Assembly: GCF_001540865.1 (NCBI RefSeq)
Contig: NC_033628.1
Coordinates: 6,515,854-6,579,853, forward strand
DNA length: 64,000 bases
From: Ananas comosus
Lineage: Eukaryota > Streptophyta > Magnoliopsida > Poales > Bromeliaceae
Direction of reading: 5' to 3'
Shown in pieces: positions 24,365 through 36,099 of the stretch (positions are counted from its first letter, which is position 1; the number at the start of each line of letters is the position of its first letter). Below the pieces are notes generated by a model. It was not told the origin of the DNA. It did not search any database and worked only from the letters and a program-made list of their open reading frames with translations. Made by a program: the position numbers and the translations under genes.

Positions 24365-24837
24365 TTATCCTCCCCTTAAAGGAAGTTTCGTCTCCGAAAC
24401 TTCACTATGCACCGGCCGTAATCAAATTTGGATACCAAACTGCTATTTTGGTTCCTCCTTCAAGTTTTAATGATACTCCCAATTCAAAATCTTTTAGCCT
24501 TGAATCTGGATAGATCAACTTCCGAAGTAGGGGAGAACTGCGGTTCCACCTGGACGAGACGAGTGAAAACAACTAATCCAAGATCTATGGACCAAGACTC
24601 ACCGGGATCAACACCATTCTATACCTTGCGGAAAAACAGTTCCACGACCAGGATTATCCGATCCCAAATATGCCAAAACTGAGATAATAACTTATCACTC
24701 AGAAACTCTAGGTTCACCCAACCTTGGTCCGTGTAGCAGTAACCGTCTCAATCTACGTCAAAAGTTCATGTAGAAAAGTCACAGGACAACACCACTAGTC
24801 TAGAGTATATTTTCATAAGCCAAAATGACACATTCCG
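24365..24837 (-). other. polypurine tract and 3' untranslated stretch of the minus-strand gypsy element
   Basis: On the minus strand AAGTTTCGGAGACGAAACTT precedes AAGGGGAGGATAA (24365-24377) and the LTR start. The same GTTTCG-N-CGAAAC inverted repeat before the polypurine tract occurs at 26960 and 53925. Nothing coding was recognised up to 24837, where another LTR begins. Confidence 0.6.
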
Positions 24838-25039
24838 TGTGAGATATTGAATCCCGATGGAATTTGGCTAACTTTGGCCAAATGGACCAAAGTGGGCAAT
24901 TGAACGGTTTGGACAAGTTCCATTCGGCATTCCAACAAGTTTGGAAGAGCTAAAATGAGTTCCAAAGGTGTTGGATTGGTTTTGACATCGAACGGCGCGA
25001 ATTAGAGCCGAAGAGATGTGAAAACAACTTTCTGGAGCT

Positions 25040-25235
25040 GTTGTACCGGTATAAGAGTGATGGCTGTACCGGTACAACCATCGCAGGCTCTCAGGTTGGA
25101 GGCTGCCAGACCTTGTACCGGTACAAGGGGGTCTTGTACCGGTACAAGCCCTGCGAAACCGAGAAACCGAGCTCTCGGGTTGGGCTGTCTGCCAGGCCTT
25201 GTACTGGTACAAGAACCCGTGTACCGGTACAAGGG
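25040..25235 (+). promoter_or_regulatory. six TGTACCGGTACA-type palindromes
   Basis: Copies near 25043, 25064, 25116, 25136, 25200 and 25220, most ending ...ACAAG. They lie upstream of the CT-rich leader at 25310. Two copies have one changed base (GTACCGGTATA, GTACTGGTAC). Confidence 0.6.
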
Positions 25236-25534
25236 ACCCGAAAATGTGGATCTGGTTGGAAAATTAGTTTTTTTGAGAGGGCTTTTGGGATTTTGTTACA
25301 ATAGAGGTCTTATACCTCTCTCTCAGCCACTCCCTCTCATTTTTCTCTCCCTCTCTCTCTCACCTCTCTTGCTCTCTCTCTCTCTAAACCGAAAAGAGAA
25401 GAAAAGAAGGAGAAAAAGGAGAGAAAGAAGAAGAAGAGAAGAAGGAAAGGAAGGAGAAGATCAAGGAGAAGAAGAAGAGGCTTCTCTCCCTCCTCATCCT
25501 CAAGCTAGGGCTTGCTTTGGAGCAAACCCTAGAG

Positions 25535-25540
25535 GTAAGC
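25535..25540 (+). promoter_or_regulatory. splice-donor-like site GAG|GTAAGC in the LTR leader
   Basis: GTAAGC follows the purine-rich leader and AAACCCTAGAG. The same site follows the leader at 13078 and 18570 on the plus strand, and at 29466-29471, 43354-43359 and 55937-55942 on the minus strand. Splicing is inferred. Confidence 0.4.
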
Positions 25541-26182
25541 CTCAACCCTAATTTGAGATTCTAGGGTTTTGGGAGCTTTTTGTTAGTTTTAATGGTTCAA
25601 ATGGAACCTAATGAGTTTAGAGGATATGGATCTAGCTCACAATGAAGCTAGAAATCATGGTTTCCCATGGGTGCTAAACCTAGGGTTGGATTTTGGGGTT
25701 TTTGGGAATATAGGGTTTTGATCTATTTTGATGGGTCGGAAACCTAATTGTTATGCTCCCGAACGCGTAGGCGAAGATGGTTCGTCGATCCTTCGAGCGA
25801 GCGCGGAGATATCGCCACTTTGGTAGCTCTAGGGTTCGTTTTGACCCGAGGTGTTGAAGCGGCGCACGTGGATTTCGACGCCGAGTTTCTTAGCTTTTCG
25901 GCACTACCACAAGGTGGGTGGTGACCTTCCCGAAGCCGCGGGGCTACGTTCTATGTCCAAGTTTATTATTGATCTAATTGCATCTTATCCATGTTGCATA
26001 TAGGGTTAGAAAATGATTGTTGTTGCTTATATTTGCATGCTAGTAGCTATATGTTTAGTTGATTGATCCATGATCTAGTATGCATGAAAACTACACGATG
26101 AAAACCTAGACCCTATATGTAATGGTTAATGTTTATGAGATTAAAGAACTAGTAAGATGTAACTAGTGTTGAAAATGAGTCT

Positions 26183-26935
26183 GTGTGATGGGCAATCAGA
26201 GCGCACTATACAGACTCTTGAGGACATGCTTCGAGCCTGTGTGATTGACTTACAGGGAGGATGGTCACAGCATCTATCGATGGCAGAGTTTGTTTATAAC
26301 AACAGTTATCAAGCAAGCATCAAGATGAAACCACTCTATAAACGGAAGTGTAGATCGCCACTTCATTGGAGTGAAGTTGGCGAGAGATTGGCTTTAGGCC
26401 TCGTTGTGCTCCAGGAAGCAGAGGACAAGGTTCGCATTGCTAGGGAGCGACTGTTTATTGCTCAGAGTAGGCAGAAGAGTTATGCTGACAAGCATCGACA
26501 GGACTTAGAGTTTCAGATTGGTGATCATATCTTCTTGAAAGTCTCACCGACCAGAGGGATTAGAAGATTTGGAATCCGAGGTAAGTTGAGCCCCCGATAC
26601 ATTGGACCGTAGAGGTTTTGGAGCGTGTAGGCCCGGTAGCGTATCGGCTTGTTCTACCACCGAACATATCGGGTGTACACAATGTTTTTCATGTATCGGT
26701 CCTTCGGAAGTACATCCAGGATCCGGCTCACGTGTTGGACGCTACACCTTTGGAGCTGAGGGATGATTTGAGCTTTGAGGAGCAACCTTTGAGAATTTTG
26801 GCTCGCGAAGTAAAGAGATTGCGGAATCGTGAGATGCCCTACGTGAAGGTGCTTTGGAGCAACCACAATGAGCGCGAGGCCACGTGGGAGTTGGAGAACG
26901 CGCTGCGGGAGCACTATCCCTATCTTTTCTAGATG
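26183..26935 (+). pseudogene. integrase C-terminus plus chromodomain, one frameshift
   Basis: The frame begins with the integrase motif [19 protein letters not shown]. It runs through AEFVYNNSYQASI, the GPY/F-like region (KLSPRYIGP) and a stop near 26612. A one-base loss in the codons after IGP shifts the frame. The second part (from 26618) carries HNVFHVSVLRKYI and a chromodomain-like end VKVLWSNHNEREATWELE. The same end is seen at 44175-44360, so this is the same clade. Integrase inserts the cDNA and the chromodomain directs it to certain chromatin. This copy cannot work: the catalytic core is missing and the frame is broken. Confidence 0.85.
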
Positions 26936-27435
26936 GAGGCTTGAGGTACTTTGTCTTTCCGAGTTTCGCGGACGAAACTCCTTTTTAGAAGGGGTGAATG
27001 TAACACACTTGACCTATGCAAATTGCGAGGTTCGAGTGATTGGATGTGTTCCGAGATTTTCCACGCCTTGTGGAGGGTCATAACAGGTGTTCCGACCTAA
27101 AAAGTTCGAATCCTAAAATTCCAGCTAAGTCCTGAGAGTTTTCCTCTCGGGGACCGATCCCTGGTGGGAGAGACCGGTCCCCTTGGAACAGTATTGCGGC
27201 TGACTGCGAGGCAACCGGTCCCTGGCGGGGGAGACCGGTCCCCGAGCGCGTTTTCGCGGGGAGCGACCGGTCCCTCGCGGGGAGAGACCGGTTCCCGAAC
27301 GTTGGATTTTTGGGGCAGGCTGAGAGACCGGTCCCAGGTCGGGGAGACTGGTCCCTCAGTCCGAAATCTGCCCAATCCGGGCTTGCACGGGTTGCAAAGT
27401 AGAGGGGCTTTTCTGGATTTTGTTACATTACATAG

Positions 27436-30158
27436 TGTCACGCCCCGGGACCGACACCAATTTCGACCCGAGCACGTCAAACAGACGCCGGACGGACAGA
27501 GTTTCCCCTATCCGCACAAGGCTCATCACATGTACATTTTCATCATTAGAGAAAAGCACTAGTGGAAACATACACAAACGGCTTACACGAGGGTAAGCAA
27601 TAGCCATTAGTGAAAGAAAGGAAAACTAAACATCTACACAAGTAATATGATTCATTTTAGATCATATACATTGCATCCATCTCTTACATTTAGGATTCTT
27701 TGCATTTCATTACATAATTTCATCATTTCTTCCTTACATCACATTTACCTCAAAATAAGCTTTACATTCTTTTCTTTACATTACTAGTCATCAAATACAA
27801 AAGATGAACATAGGGTAGCTACTATCAAAATGTAAACCCAACTTTGGTTTGGTGGCCTCTGACTAAGGTGCGATACCTTTACCTCGGTCGTTCGCCGGCT
27901 CGCTCGGTCCCGGCTCTGTGGAAATAGTGGGGTGAGAACTACAACAAAGTTCCCAGTGGGTTCGGCCTCAACATCACCGACTTTCCCACTAGGACTAACT
28001 CAGGTATAATAGAAAGGATAAGCTAAAATATAGTAACCAATCTACAACATGATGCTAATATGCCTGAACAAAAGCAAGGAATATGCTGAACATTAACATA
28101 TGCAGATTATGCAAGTTCTTTCGTTCTTTATCTTCACACTTTGTTCTTTGTTCTTTGCTCTTTGTTCTTTATTCTTTAATCTCAAGGCTAACTCGGGGGT
28201 TTCGCCACATTAACTTGCTTCACATTAAGTCCATCATCGCAGAAACTCACCCGCTAGGACCGTCCTTCGGGTTTACTCCAACCCGTGATGCATAACTCCG
28301 GAGCGCATCGCCCAAGGGGGAGCGACCGCCCTCGAGCACGGAACTCATAGCAAGTATGATCATATCCTTAACTCAAAGGATTTATAAGTTCAATCTTGAC
28401 TTTACACTAGCTCTACTGTTCATTACATCACTTTATGTTGCTAACTCTAGCAATCGTTATTCTTTACTTTTCTTTTACTCTTGCCATCCTTAGCATTCTT
28501 ATTCTTTACATTTCTTGTTCTTATTGCCCCACTTCACTTTAACTTTATACATTGTCATTTTCATCATTCTTTACATCACTTTGGTTCTTTGGCTCACACT
28601 AACTCTAGTGTCACTTTACTTTACGTTTTCAAATGCCACTCGATCTATGTCATTGTGCCACTCAGTTCTTTTGGCTCACTTTAGCACTCACATTTTTCTC
28701 TCATGCATACATATAGGGTTCTAACATTCATAAGGTTCTCATTCATCACATTATGCAGGTTGTACTCACAATCATGCAACATTATATTTTCATCATCACT
28801 TTACCCTAAAATGCATGCAACAACATATATATATATATGCTCAAATGAATGACACATTAGGCATAGAGAGAAGTTCAACGAGTTTGAGAAGCACCACCCA
28901 CCTCGTAGGCTTTCAAAGGTGCTCCGATGATTTTCTTGGGATTTTTAGACCCTTCGTTCTTTACCTGCGACATAACGAACCCTTATTAGGCCATTTTGCC
29001 CATAACTTTTGATTGTCCTTTCGTATACTTCAACGGAGCGCACCAACGCGTTCGTTGGGTCCCCAATTAGGTTTTTAGAGGGTCAATTGCACTTAGAAAT
29101 CCTCATGAGCAAAAGCCCCAATTTGGTGCCCTAGCTCCAACACATATCTCAAACCTAGGGTTTGATCTCAAAGAGAAGCAAAAGTAGCTTCACTATACTC
29201 TAAATAGTCCATTAGAACCATTCTTAGGCTTTCCAAAACCCTAAGAATGGTTTTGATCTTTAAATAAGCAAAAAGAAAGCTTACCTTGTAAGAATGGTTT
29301 TATATCTCAAACGTAGCACTCACATTTTTCTCACCTTGAGCTCAACCATGGTTTTGATCTTTAAAGAAGCAAAAAGAAAGCTTCAAACTACTAGATATTC
29401 CATTAGAAACCATTTCTAGGTTCATTCAAACCCATTTCTAGGGTTTTACTACATTAGGGTTCAAAGCTTACCTTGTAAGCTTCCTTTTCTTGCACTAGAG
29501 AAGAAGGAGATGGAGCCTCTTTGCTCCAAAAGCTTCTTCTTCACCTTCTTTTTCTTCTTTTCCTTTCTTTTCCTTTGCCTTCTTCTTCTCCTTCTTTGTA
29601 TTCTAGAGAGAGAAAGAGAGGAGAGAGTGTGAGAGGGAAAAAATGAGAGAAAATCTCATTAGGCCCCATAACATAGCCATTGGGTTGCCAAAATGCAAAT
29701 AAACCCCTCAATTTTCACCTTAATACACTGCCCGAACTAGGCAGTTCGCGCAGGCGGGGTCCGGTCTCTCCTTTAGGGACCGGTTCCCGAACGTCGTCCC
29801 AGCGCAGCCAGAGCTGCTGCGCGCAGTGCAACCAGTCTCTCCTTGCGGGACCGGTCTCTCGGGGACCGGTCTCTCAGGTAGGGACCGGTTCCCGAGAGCT
29901 AGTTTCTCAGGACTTAGCCGATTTTTCGGCTGTCTCATTTCATACCCGTTCGGGGACCGGTCTCTCCCACCAGGGACCGGTCCCCGAGAGTTCAAAATCT
30001 GCAGCTTTGCAGATTTGATTCTATAGCTCTCGAAAACCTCCCATAACTCACTTTTACTCATTTTAACACCTTCGGACTTTCCGAAGTGTACCGTCTTCGC
30101 ACTTTGGTCAATTTGACTAAAGTTCGACATTTATTTTTCGAATTTTCGGTATATTACA
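27436..30158 (-). mobile_element. minus-strand gypsy-type solo LTR
   Basis: Ends TGTCACGCCCC and ATATTACA, 2723 bases. Flanks CATAG (27431-27435) and GATAG (30159-30163) differ by one base. It contains the CGGACAGAGTTTCCCC module (27493), a hairpin (27936-27952), a minus-strand GTAAGC donor-like site (29466-29471), GA-rich leader (29600-29650) and GGGACCGGT repeats (29757-29990). It is a relative of the solo LTR at 53961. No internal region. Confidence 0.8.
27936..27952 (-). promoter_or_regulatory. LTR hairpin GAACT / AGTTC
   Basis: Five-base stem with a 7-base loop between GGGGTGA and CCCAGTGGG. A minus-strand acceptor-like TTTCCACAG lies just beyond. The same form recurs at 54444-54460. 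Confidence 0.5.
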
Positions 30159-32003
30159 GATAGCCTATATTTCCACTCCACCTTCTCTTTCCCTCATTTC
30201 TCTTCTCTCAACTCTCCCTACACCTTAGATAGAAAAGGAGAAGAAGAAGGAGGATGAGAAAAAGGAAGGAAGGAGAAGAAGTAGACCAACAAGACGACTT
30301 GGAGCATCCTTCTCTCCCTCTCTTCTCCCCTTGGGTGCTTGAAGGCTTGGACTTGGAGCTTGCTAAAGAGGAGATCTTCACTCTCGGAGCTTGGATTGGA
30401 GCTTCTAAAGAGTTTGGTTGCTTGTTTCTCCCCTCTAGACCTAGTTTTGATGGTTTTTGGGAGGTGGAACCCTAGAATGGAAAATCTAGGGTTTATTTGG
30501 GGCTTTTTGATTAGAGGCTTTTTGAGATAATCTAATTGGATTAGAACCTTGGTTTAGGTTGCTTTGGAAGGGATCTAGCTTCCATTTGAGTTTTGGAAAG
30601 GGATTTTTACACTATAGGTGAGATTTTGGCCCTTTTCCTTAGTAGATTAATGTTTGAGCTTGTAGTTGATCGTAAGGTTCGTTTAACCTTTGTTCTTGTG
30701 CCTCTAGGGTACTAAGAGACTAGAGGACACCTTCGTTGGAGCTTACGAAGGGTTTCGAGATGGTTCGGTGGGTTTGACCTAGCCTAGTATATGAGAAATC
30801 CTCATATCCTATGTTTTATGCTTCGTAAAGTAGAAATTCATACATTTTCATGATAAATGTAATTCTTGTGAATTTTAGAATGCTTAACATCCCTACGTCA
30901 TGTATAATGAATTTCGGACTTCTATATAGTAGAGGGAGAGTTGCATGTGAAGCTTGCACTAGCATTGGGCATTCTTATGTTGGACTCGGGACCATATTTC
31001 TTACAATAAAATTGAGTATTGCTTCATGCATTTTAACCTATACCTAATTGAGACATAAGGGACTTTAATAAGCTTTAAGGGGCTTGGGGACTTGTACCAC
31101 TTGAGAGTGATTGGGCTAATATCATAAAGGGGCATTGAGCTCGGGTTAAATGAGAATCTAGTACTAATGTCATAAATGGAACATAGATTATGAAATGTGT
31201 TAACTTATAACAAGCTTAAGTGTCATAAAGAGGCACTAAGCATAGGGAGTGTTGGAACATCACTTTGAGACATTGAACTAGATCTTTGAGATGCTAGTGA
31301 CTTTACCATGTTAGAGACATGATGATTGAATTTTTGAGACGTTAATTACGCTTGCTTGCCATTTGTGCTCATTCGCACATGCTTGTGAGGGTCGCTCCCT
31401 ACAAGCCGGCACTCCGGAGTTGGCCTACGCGACTTATGCTCGCTCGTACGGTATCGAGAAACCTACGGGGTCGGGAGGGATAGACTCATTCCTAGAGTGG
31501 GAATGCTGGAGCTACCACCGACACTTAGGTGGCACAAGCTGGACTATACTATGTAGGTTCTAGAACATGTTGGAAACAACGACATTGAACGGAAAATAAA
31601 AATCACTATTAGATAGGTTTTGTAGTTGGATTACTTTAACATGCTTAAAGCATAGTGTTAGGACATGTAGTATGCCAACATGTAGTATGCTTGACAGTTT
31701 ATTTGTTGCATCATAGTATACTTGGTTGCTATGATAGATCATAATCATCATGCATTGATAGAACGGATCATAATATTTACTTGTTGCCATGTCGGGACAT
31801 TGTTTTATGCATTGGACATACTTCATTATGAAAGAGTAAATGTACAATACATTGACATCGTAATGCTTATGGTATAGTAATTTTAGTGAACATACATGCT
31901 TTCCTCCCGCGGTTATCATTATTATTATTGTTGCTTATCGTACTTACCCTTTTCTTTTGGGGCCTAGTGGTGCATTGAGCTGAGGTCAGTAATTGCCCAC
32001 TAG

Positions 32004-32022
32004 GAACTATAAATTATATTTC
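32004..32022 (+). promoter_or_regulatory. LTR hairpin GAACTATAA / TTATATTTC
   Basis: Nine positions pair except one C-T mismatch. The related outer LTR at 40947-40965 has the fully paired version. TTTTATTTTCAG follows, ending at 32054. Confidence 0.55.
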
Positions 32023-32439
32023 TCACGCCCTTTGTTTTATGTTTTTATTTTCAGAGCTTTCCACTCCGGGCGAGGCTAGGGACCGCGGAAAGGGTATCGC
32101 CTCGAGCTAGCTAGCTGTCGAGGACGCGTTGATAGGTGGTCTACCTCTCGTCGTTTCTTTTTGGAGAGGTAGAGAGTTGTACCATGTATAGAGACCACCC
32201 ATTTTTTTTGGTGTACTTCAGGAAATGGTTATTGTATTACTTTATATTTACTTTAGTTGAGTAGTTCTCTTCTTCTACTGCTGTTGCTAGTATTAGTGGT
32301 TATACTTGCTCTGATATCACTAGTTATTGTTCCTCCTTTTCTTCATATTCCTTGTTTTGTTTCCGCCCTTTATATGTGTAGACATATGGCGGGTCTGGGC
32401 GCGCTACTGGGAGGGCCTCCGCCAGTCCCGGGGCGTGAC

Positions 32440-33178
32440 ACTGAGGGCCCGATGGGTTAGCCACAAGATTTTGTAAAGAAAATGTAAACTTGCATTCATC
32501 ATGAGCATCTCATTGAGCATATGATTGAGTTTATTATTCAGGCATATTAGCTGCATTTGTTAGTTGGTTACTATCTATTTTTTCTTTTATTATGCCTGAT
32601 TTAGACCTAGTGGAAAAGTCGGCAAGATCGGGGCCGAACCCACTAGGAACTTTGTTGTAATTCTCACCCCACTATTTCCACAAAGCCGGGGCCGAGCGAT
32701 CCGGCGGACGATCGCGATAAGGGTATCGCACCCTAGACAGTGACCGCCCGAGATACTTTCACATTTTGTAGTTGCATACCCCTTTTATATCATCTTTTGT
32801 ATTTGATGATTTTAGTTGTATCAAAGACATTTGAATGAATGATGTAAAGGATTACAATTTAAATGCAAATGGTTGTGTTTTGAGGAATATGTGATTTATA
32901 AAAGAAATGATGCAAAGTAGTAAAAGAATTTGGTAAAAGTAGTATGCATGTATATGATTTAAAGTTAATCATAGTACTTGTATGTTGAATAATTAGTTCT
33001 TTCACTTTAGCTATTGCTTGCCCTCATGCAAGCCACGGTGTATGCTTCCGTTTTGTACAAAATTCATACTCTATTTGTACAGGATGTTGAGCCTTGGGCG
33101 GACAGGGGAGACTTTGTCCGTTCGGCGTCTGTTCGACGCCCTCGAGCCGGCCAAAAGGATCGGGCTCGGGGCGTGACA
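32440..33178 (+). mobile_element. 3' portion of a gypsy-type LTR
   Basis: Ends GGGGCGTGACA at 33178 and includes the hairpin region at 32641-32670 and the module AGGGGAGACTTTGTCCG (33104-33120). It probably continues the LTR begun at 24838, split by the chromovirus fragment. A right flank of TAGAG does not match the left flank TTCCG, so it is not a simple solo LTR. Confidence 0.6.
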
Positions 33179-33290
33179 TAGAGGACCTTGTGAATGAGGT
33201 TAGAAGTACGGAGTTGGTGTCCTCGACTCTAATAATCATTGGCAAGATAGTGGCTTTGTCGCCGCTTTGGCCGCAATCATCTAACATGAA
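33179..33290 (+). pseudogene. C-terminal exon fragment resembling uroporphyrinogen-III C-methyltransferase (UPM1/SUMT)
   Basis: The frame starting at the LTR junction reads IEDLVNEVRSTELVSSTLII and then IGKIVALSPLWPQSS. Plant plastid SUMT proteins (siroheme synthesis, S-adenosylmethionine-dependent methylation of uroporphyrinogen III) end in a very similar segment with the S-P-T-L-I-x-I-G-K-V-V-x-L-S-P pattern. The frame stays open past 33290 but loses resemblance after PQSS. An LTR abuts it on the left and the rest of the gene is not in the window, so it is a truncated relic. Identification is from memory of the family and not verified by alignment. Confidence 0.55.
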
Positions 33291-33531
33291 GAGTCGCAGA
33301 CTGCACAGCCATGTGCAACACAGACACAAGGATAAATCTGACTTTTGTTTGCAGTTCTTATATTTTGTGAAAATTAGGCACTGCAATAGGATATCTAATG
33401 CGCATTGTCCTCTCAAAGAGGTATTTTCTCGACTTTACGGATCAAAGATGAATTAATCAGAGTAAGAGGATCAAAATCTGCGAATAGCATATGAATTAGA
33501 TAGATTGAGGAACAGAGAGCTGAAGGAAAAG
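33291..33531 (+). other. low-copy-looking spacer after the UPM1-like fragment
   Basis: No similarity to the surrounding LTRs. It may be intron or 3' untranslated sequence of the broken methyltransferase gene. No other feature recognised. Confidence 0.4.
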
Positions 33532-33790
33532 TGTCACGCCCCGGGGCCGATTTTAAAAGCCATTTTGAAAACAGAGTTGCGGAAGACGTGCCTTTTTTTT
33601 TTTTCAACCTGGCCCATGCGATGTACAGATCCGCCACAAATACAAGGTTCCTCGGTCCACTCGGACAGAGTCTCCTTTGTATTTGCACGGCGTACCAACG
33701 ATACAACAGGATCTCAACTACAATCTACAATTACCAATCAACAACCAATTCATGATATGCATTTTCATACAGCTAACAATCCCTAGAGAT

Positions 33791-34006
33791 GATGCATGCC
33801 TCTAAGCACTCCTTAGGTGCTAGATGATGCCATGCACAGTACAACAATCATCCTATTTAAAAGTGCTCCCCACCCGGAAGCTAGCGATCCTTAGATATGA
33901 TGCATGCCTCTAAGCACTCCTTAGGCACTGGATGATGCAATGCACAGTACAACAATCATCCTATTTAAAAGTGCTCCCCACACAGAAGCTTTTATTTTTA
34001 AAATCT
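33791..34006. repeat. 108-bp tandem duplication in the LTR
   Basis: GATGCATGCC occurs at 33791 and 33899 and the following ~100 bases match with few changes. The partner LTR (38960-39060) has one copy only, so the duplication arose after the two LTRs diverged. Confidence 0.85.
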
Positions 34007-36099
34007 AATTCATTCATTCATGAAAACTATTCGAAAATCTTTTGAAAATTGTTTCCCACACGGAAACTATATTTTGAAAACCAGCTACCTCGAGGGGTAC
34101 AAGGACCAAAAACCATAAAACTAGAACCATAAATCTATAAACCCCAATCTCAGATCCACAATCACAAGCATAAATAATGAAAACATCCACAACTAAAACC
34201 AGTTCACAACATTCAAGCAATCAGAGGATTATCTAACTGAACAATTTATTTAAACTACTAAAAGCAGGAATGAAATAACCAGGGTGATGGTCGCTACACC
34301 AGACTAGCTAGATCGTCTTCTCGTCGAGCCCAAGTACCAACTCCAAGCTCGAATCACCTGGGGAAATGGGGGGTGAGAAACCGTAACCATGATTTTCCAG
34401 TGGGTACGGCAGAGCCACGAAGGCAAGTCGTAATCACCGGAAACCAAAGGAGATAGATAAACAAGTATATATATGCTGATATGAAACAGAACTACAGATA
34501 TGAATATGATGTGATATAAGAGCAACTACAGTAGTAATAGAAACGGGATAATAACTGAGCAAGAATGAAACTACTACTGTAACAAAAAACTCAACTGATC
34601 AGATGCCTCAAAGGTGAATAGTCCAAAACCAAACCTAATCTGATACTACTATATTGGTCCGCAGACCTCAAGCGTTGCCTGTCACAGAGCAGACACTGCG
34701 AGCTTATTCATGCGTCACCGACGACCTATCCGGATACGTACACCCCTTGGATGGTGGCCAAACCAACCTGGTGTCTAGAATACACAGTGCTGTGACTAAA
34801 TCATGCTGGTATGCTCAAAACAAAAATCGACAAAAAGAGACCGGTACCATGGCCGAAGCCAGTGCAAGGGCGTACAACGAACCACGATCAACCAGATCGA
34901 AACACATGACAAGAGAGTCGATGTGTTGCCTGGACCCAAGGTCCACAGAGATGCAATATACGAATGCAAGCCTGCTCTACATGTCTATCCACAACTATAC
35001 AAATGCAATCAATGGAATACGATAAGCAACGATAAACAAACAACTGACATGTAGAGACTACGATACTGAATGAAAGAATAGAGGAAGGGAGAAACGATCT
35101 CACCGACTACTAGCTCGAAGCACCCACCTGACACTGTCGCGTCGAAACACTGGGTACGCACAAGTCAACCGAACCTACGAAGATCCAACAGGTCAGTAAC
35201 AAACCAACTCACCTGAAGTATACTATCTTACAAACCCCCACACAGATCCCCGAATCGGTTTCCCAAAACCGATCATCGTAACTAACCGGAAGTCCCAAAA
35301 ATCACACCGGGACGCCGTCGGGACCCACTGAGTGTCCCGAAACTCACCGACTCGTGCCACGAGTCACCTGCTGCCCCTAAACACTCCGATTTGGATGGTT
35401 TGGCAGCAAACACAAGATAACACCACTACACAATTATCGTCGGATAATTGTACGAATTCGGGTTTCCGAAAGTGTCTATTTCGACACCGGAACCCACCGT
35501 CGCTCACCCATCATCACCGAACCCACAAAATGATAATGGTGACGAGCCAACAAGGCTCAGCGATAATTTACAGGATAACCAAACCTCGTTGGAAGAAATC
35601 CGAACTGAAATCGTGTTCTTTCGGCAAATTTTGCCGAAAAACGCACCGGAATCGACTTTTTGATATCCGCAAAAGCTATTAGATCATGGACAATTAGTCC
35701 GAAGGTCACCATACACACCAACGCACTGCCCACAGTAGCCACAAGGTGTACAAATGCATAAAAGTCCCTATGTTTACATAAAATCCATCATTTTATGTAA
35801 ATCGGGCGACTTCTATGACTCGTTCTCACAAACCGAGGACTTCTAAGTTCCACCGAGACACGTACTGACAGGTCTCGACGTACCGGAGGCCGTGCTCATG
35901 GTCTGGAGCGCAACAGCTCACTGTGGGAAGCGCGGGAGCAGCCTGAAAATTCTGTGAACAGCCTGCAGTCGGGGAAAAACGCACCAAGCAGAACGATACG
36001 ACATCCGCTGATCCAAAATAAGGTGAGCACTGTGATCAGCACTGATTCACAATCACCGTGCTCACCTCCAGAGGCATCAGAATAGCCTCGGATCACCGG

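Larger units (their letters stand above)
24838..26179 (+). mobile_element. 5' portion of a plus-strand gypsy-type LTR
   Basis: Starts TGTGAGATATTGAATCCCG and shares the order of the solo LTR at 12272: the GACAAGTTCCATTCGGCATT block, ACCGGT palindromes (25040-25235), CT-rich run (25310-25385), purine-rich leader and AAACCCTAGAG followed by GTAAGC at 25535. The probable right portion is at 32440-33178, after a younger chromovirus fragment. About 1.0 kb seems to be lacking compared with the 12272 LTR. Confidence 0.6.
26180..32439 (+). mobile_element. 5'-truncated Tekay/Del-like chromovirus with 3' LTR
   Basis: Only the end of pol (integrase C-terminus and chromodomain), a polypurine tract (AGAAGGGGTGAA, 26987-26998) and the 3' LTR (26999-32439, split by a solo LTR) remain. 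The left end joins LTR sequence inside the integrase frame near 26180. The 5' LTR, gag, PR, RT and RNase H are missing. Confidence 0.75.
26999..32439 (+). repeat. 3' LTR of the chromovirus, split by a solo LTR
   Basis: TGTAACACACTT start directly after the polypurine tract, GGGGCGTGACA end. Parts 26999-27435 and 30164-32439 add to ~2.7 kb. The right part matches the reverse of the outer LTR at 40545-41190 and 63267-64000. A GGGACCGGTCCCC-type repeat cluster (27150-27360) takes the place of the GTACCGGTAC cluster of other LTRs. Confidence 0.8.

Noticed and set aside
25018..25551. 177-codon frame ending in Arg/Lys/Glu repeats
   Set aside because: Covers ACCGGT palindromes and the CT/GA-rich leader of an LTR, with no protein-like pattern.
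28083..28724. Leu/Phe-rich frames resembling membrane proteins
   Set aside because: They come from CTTT-rich LTR text of a solo LTR and recur in frame-shifted form at 54622-55355.
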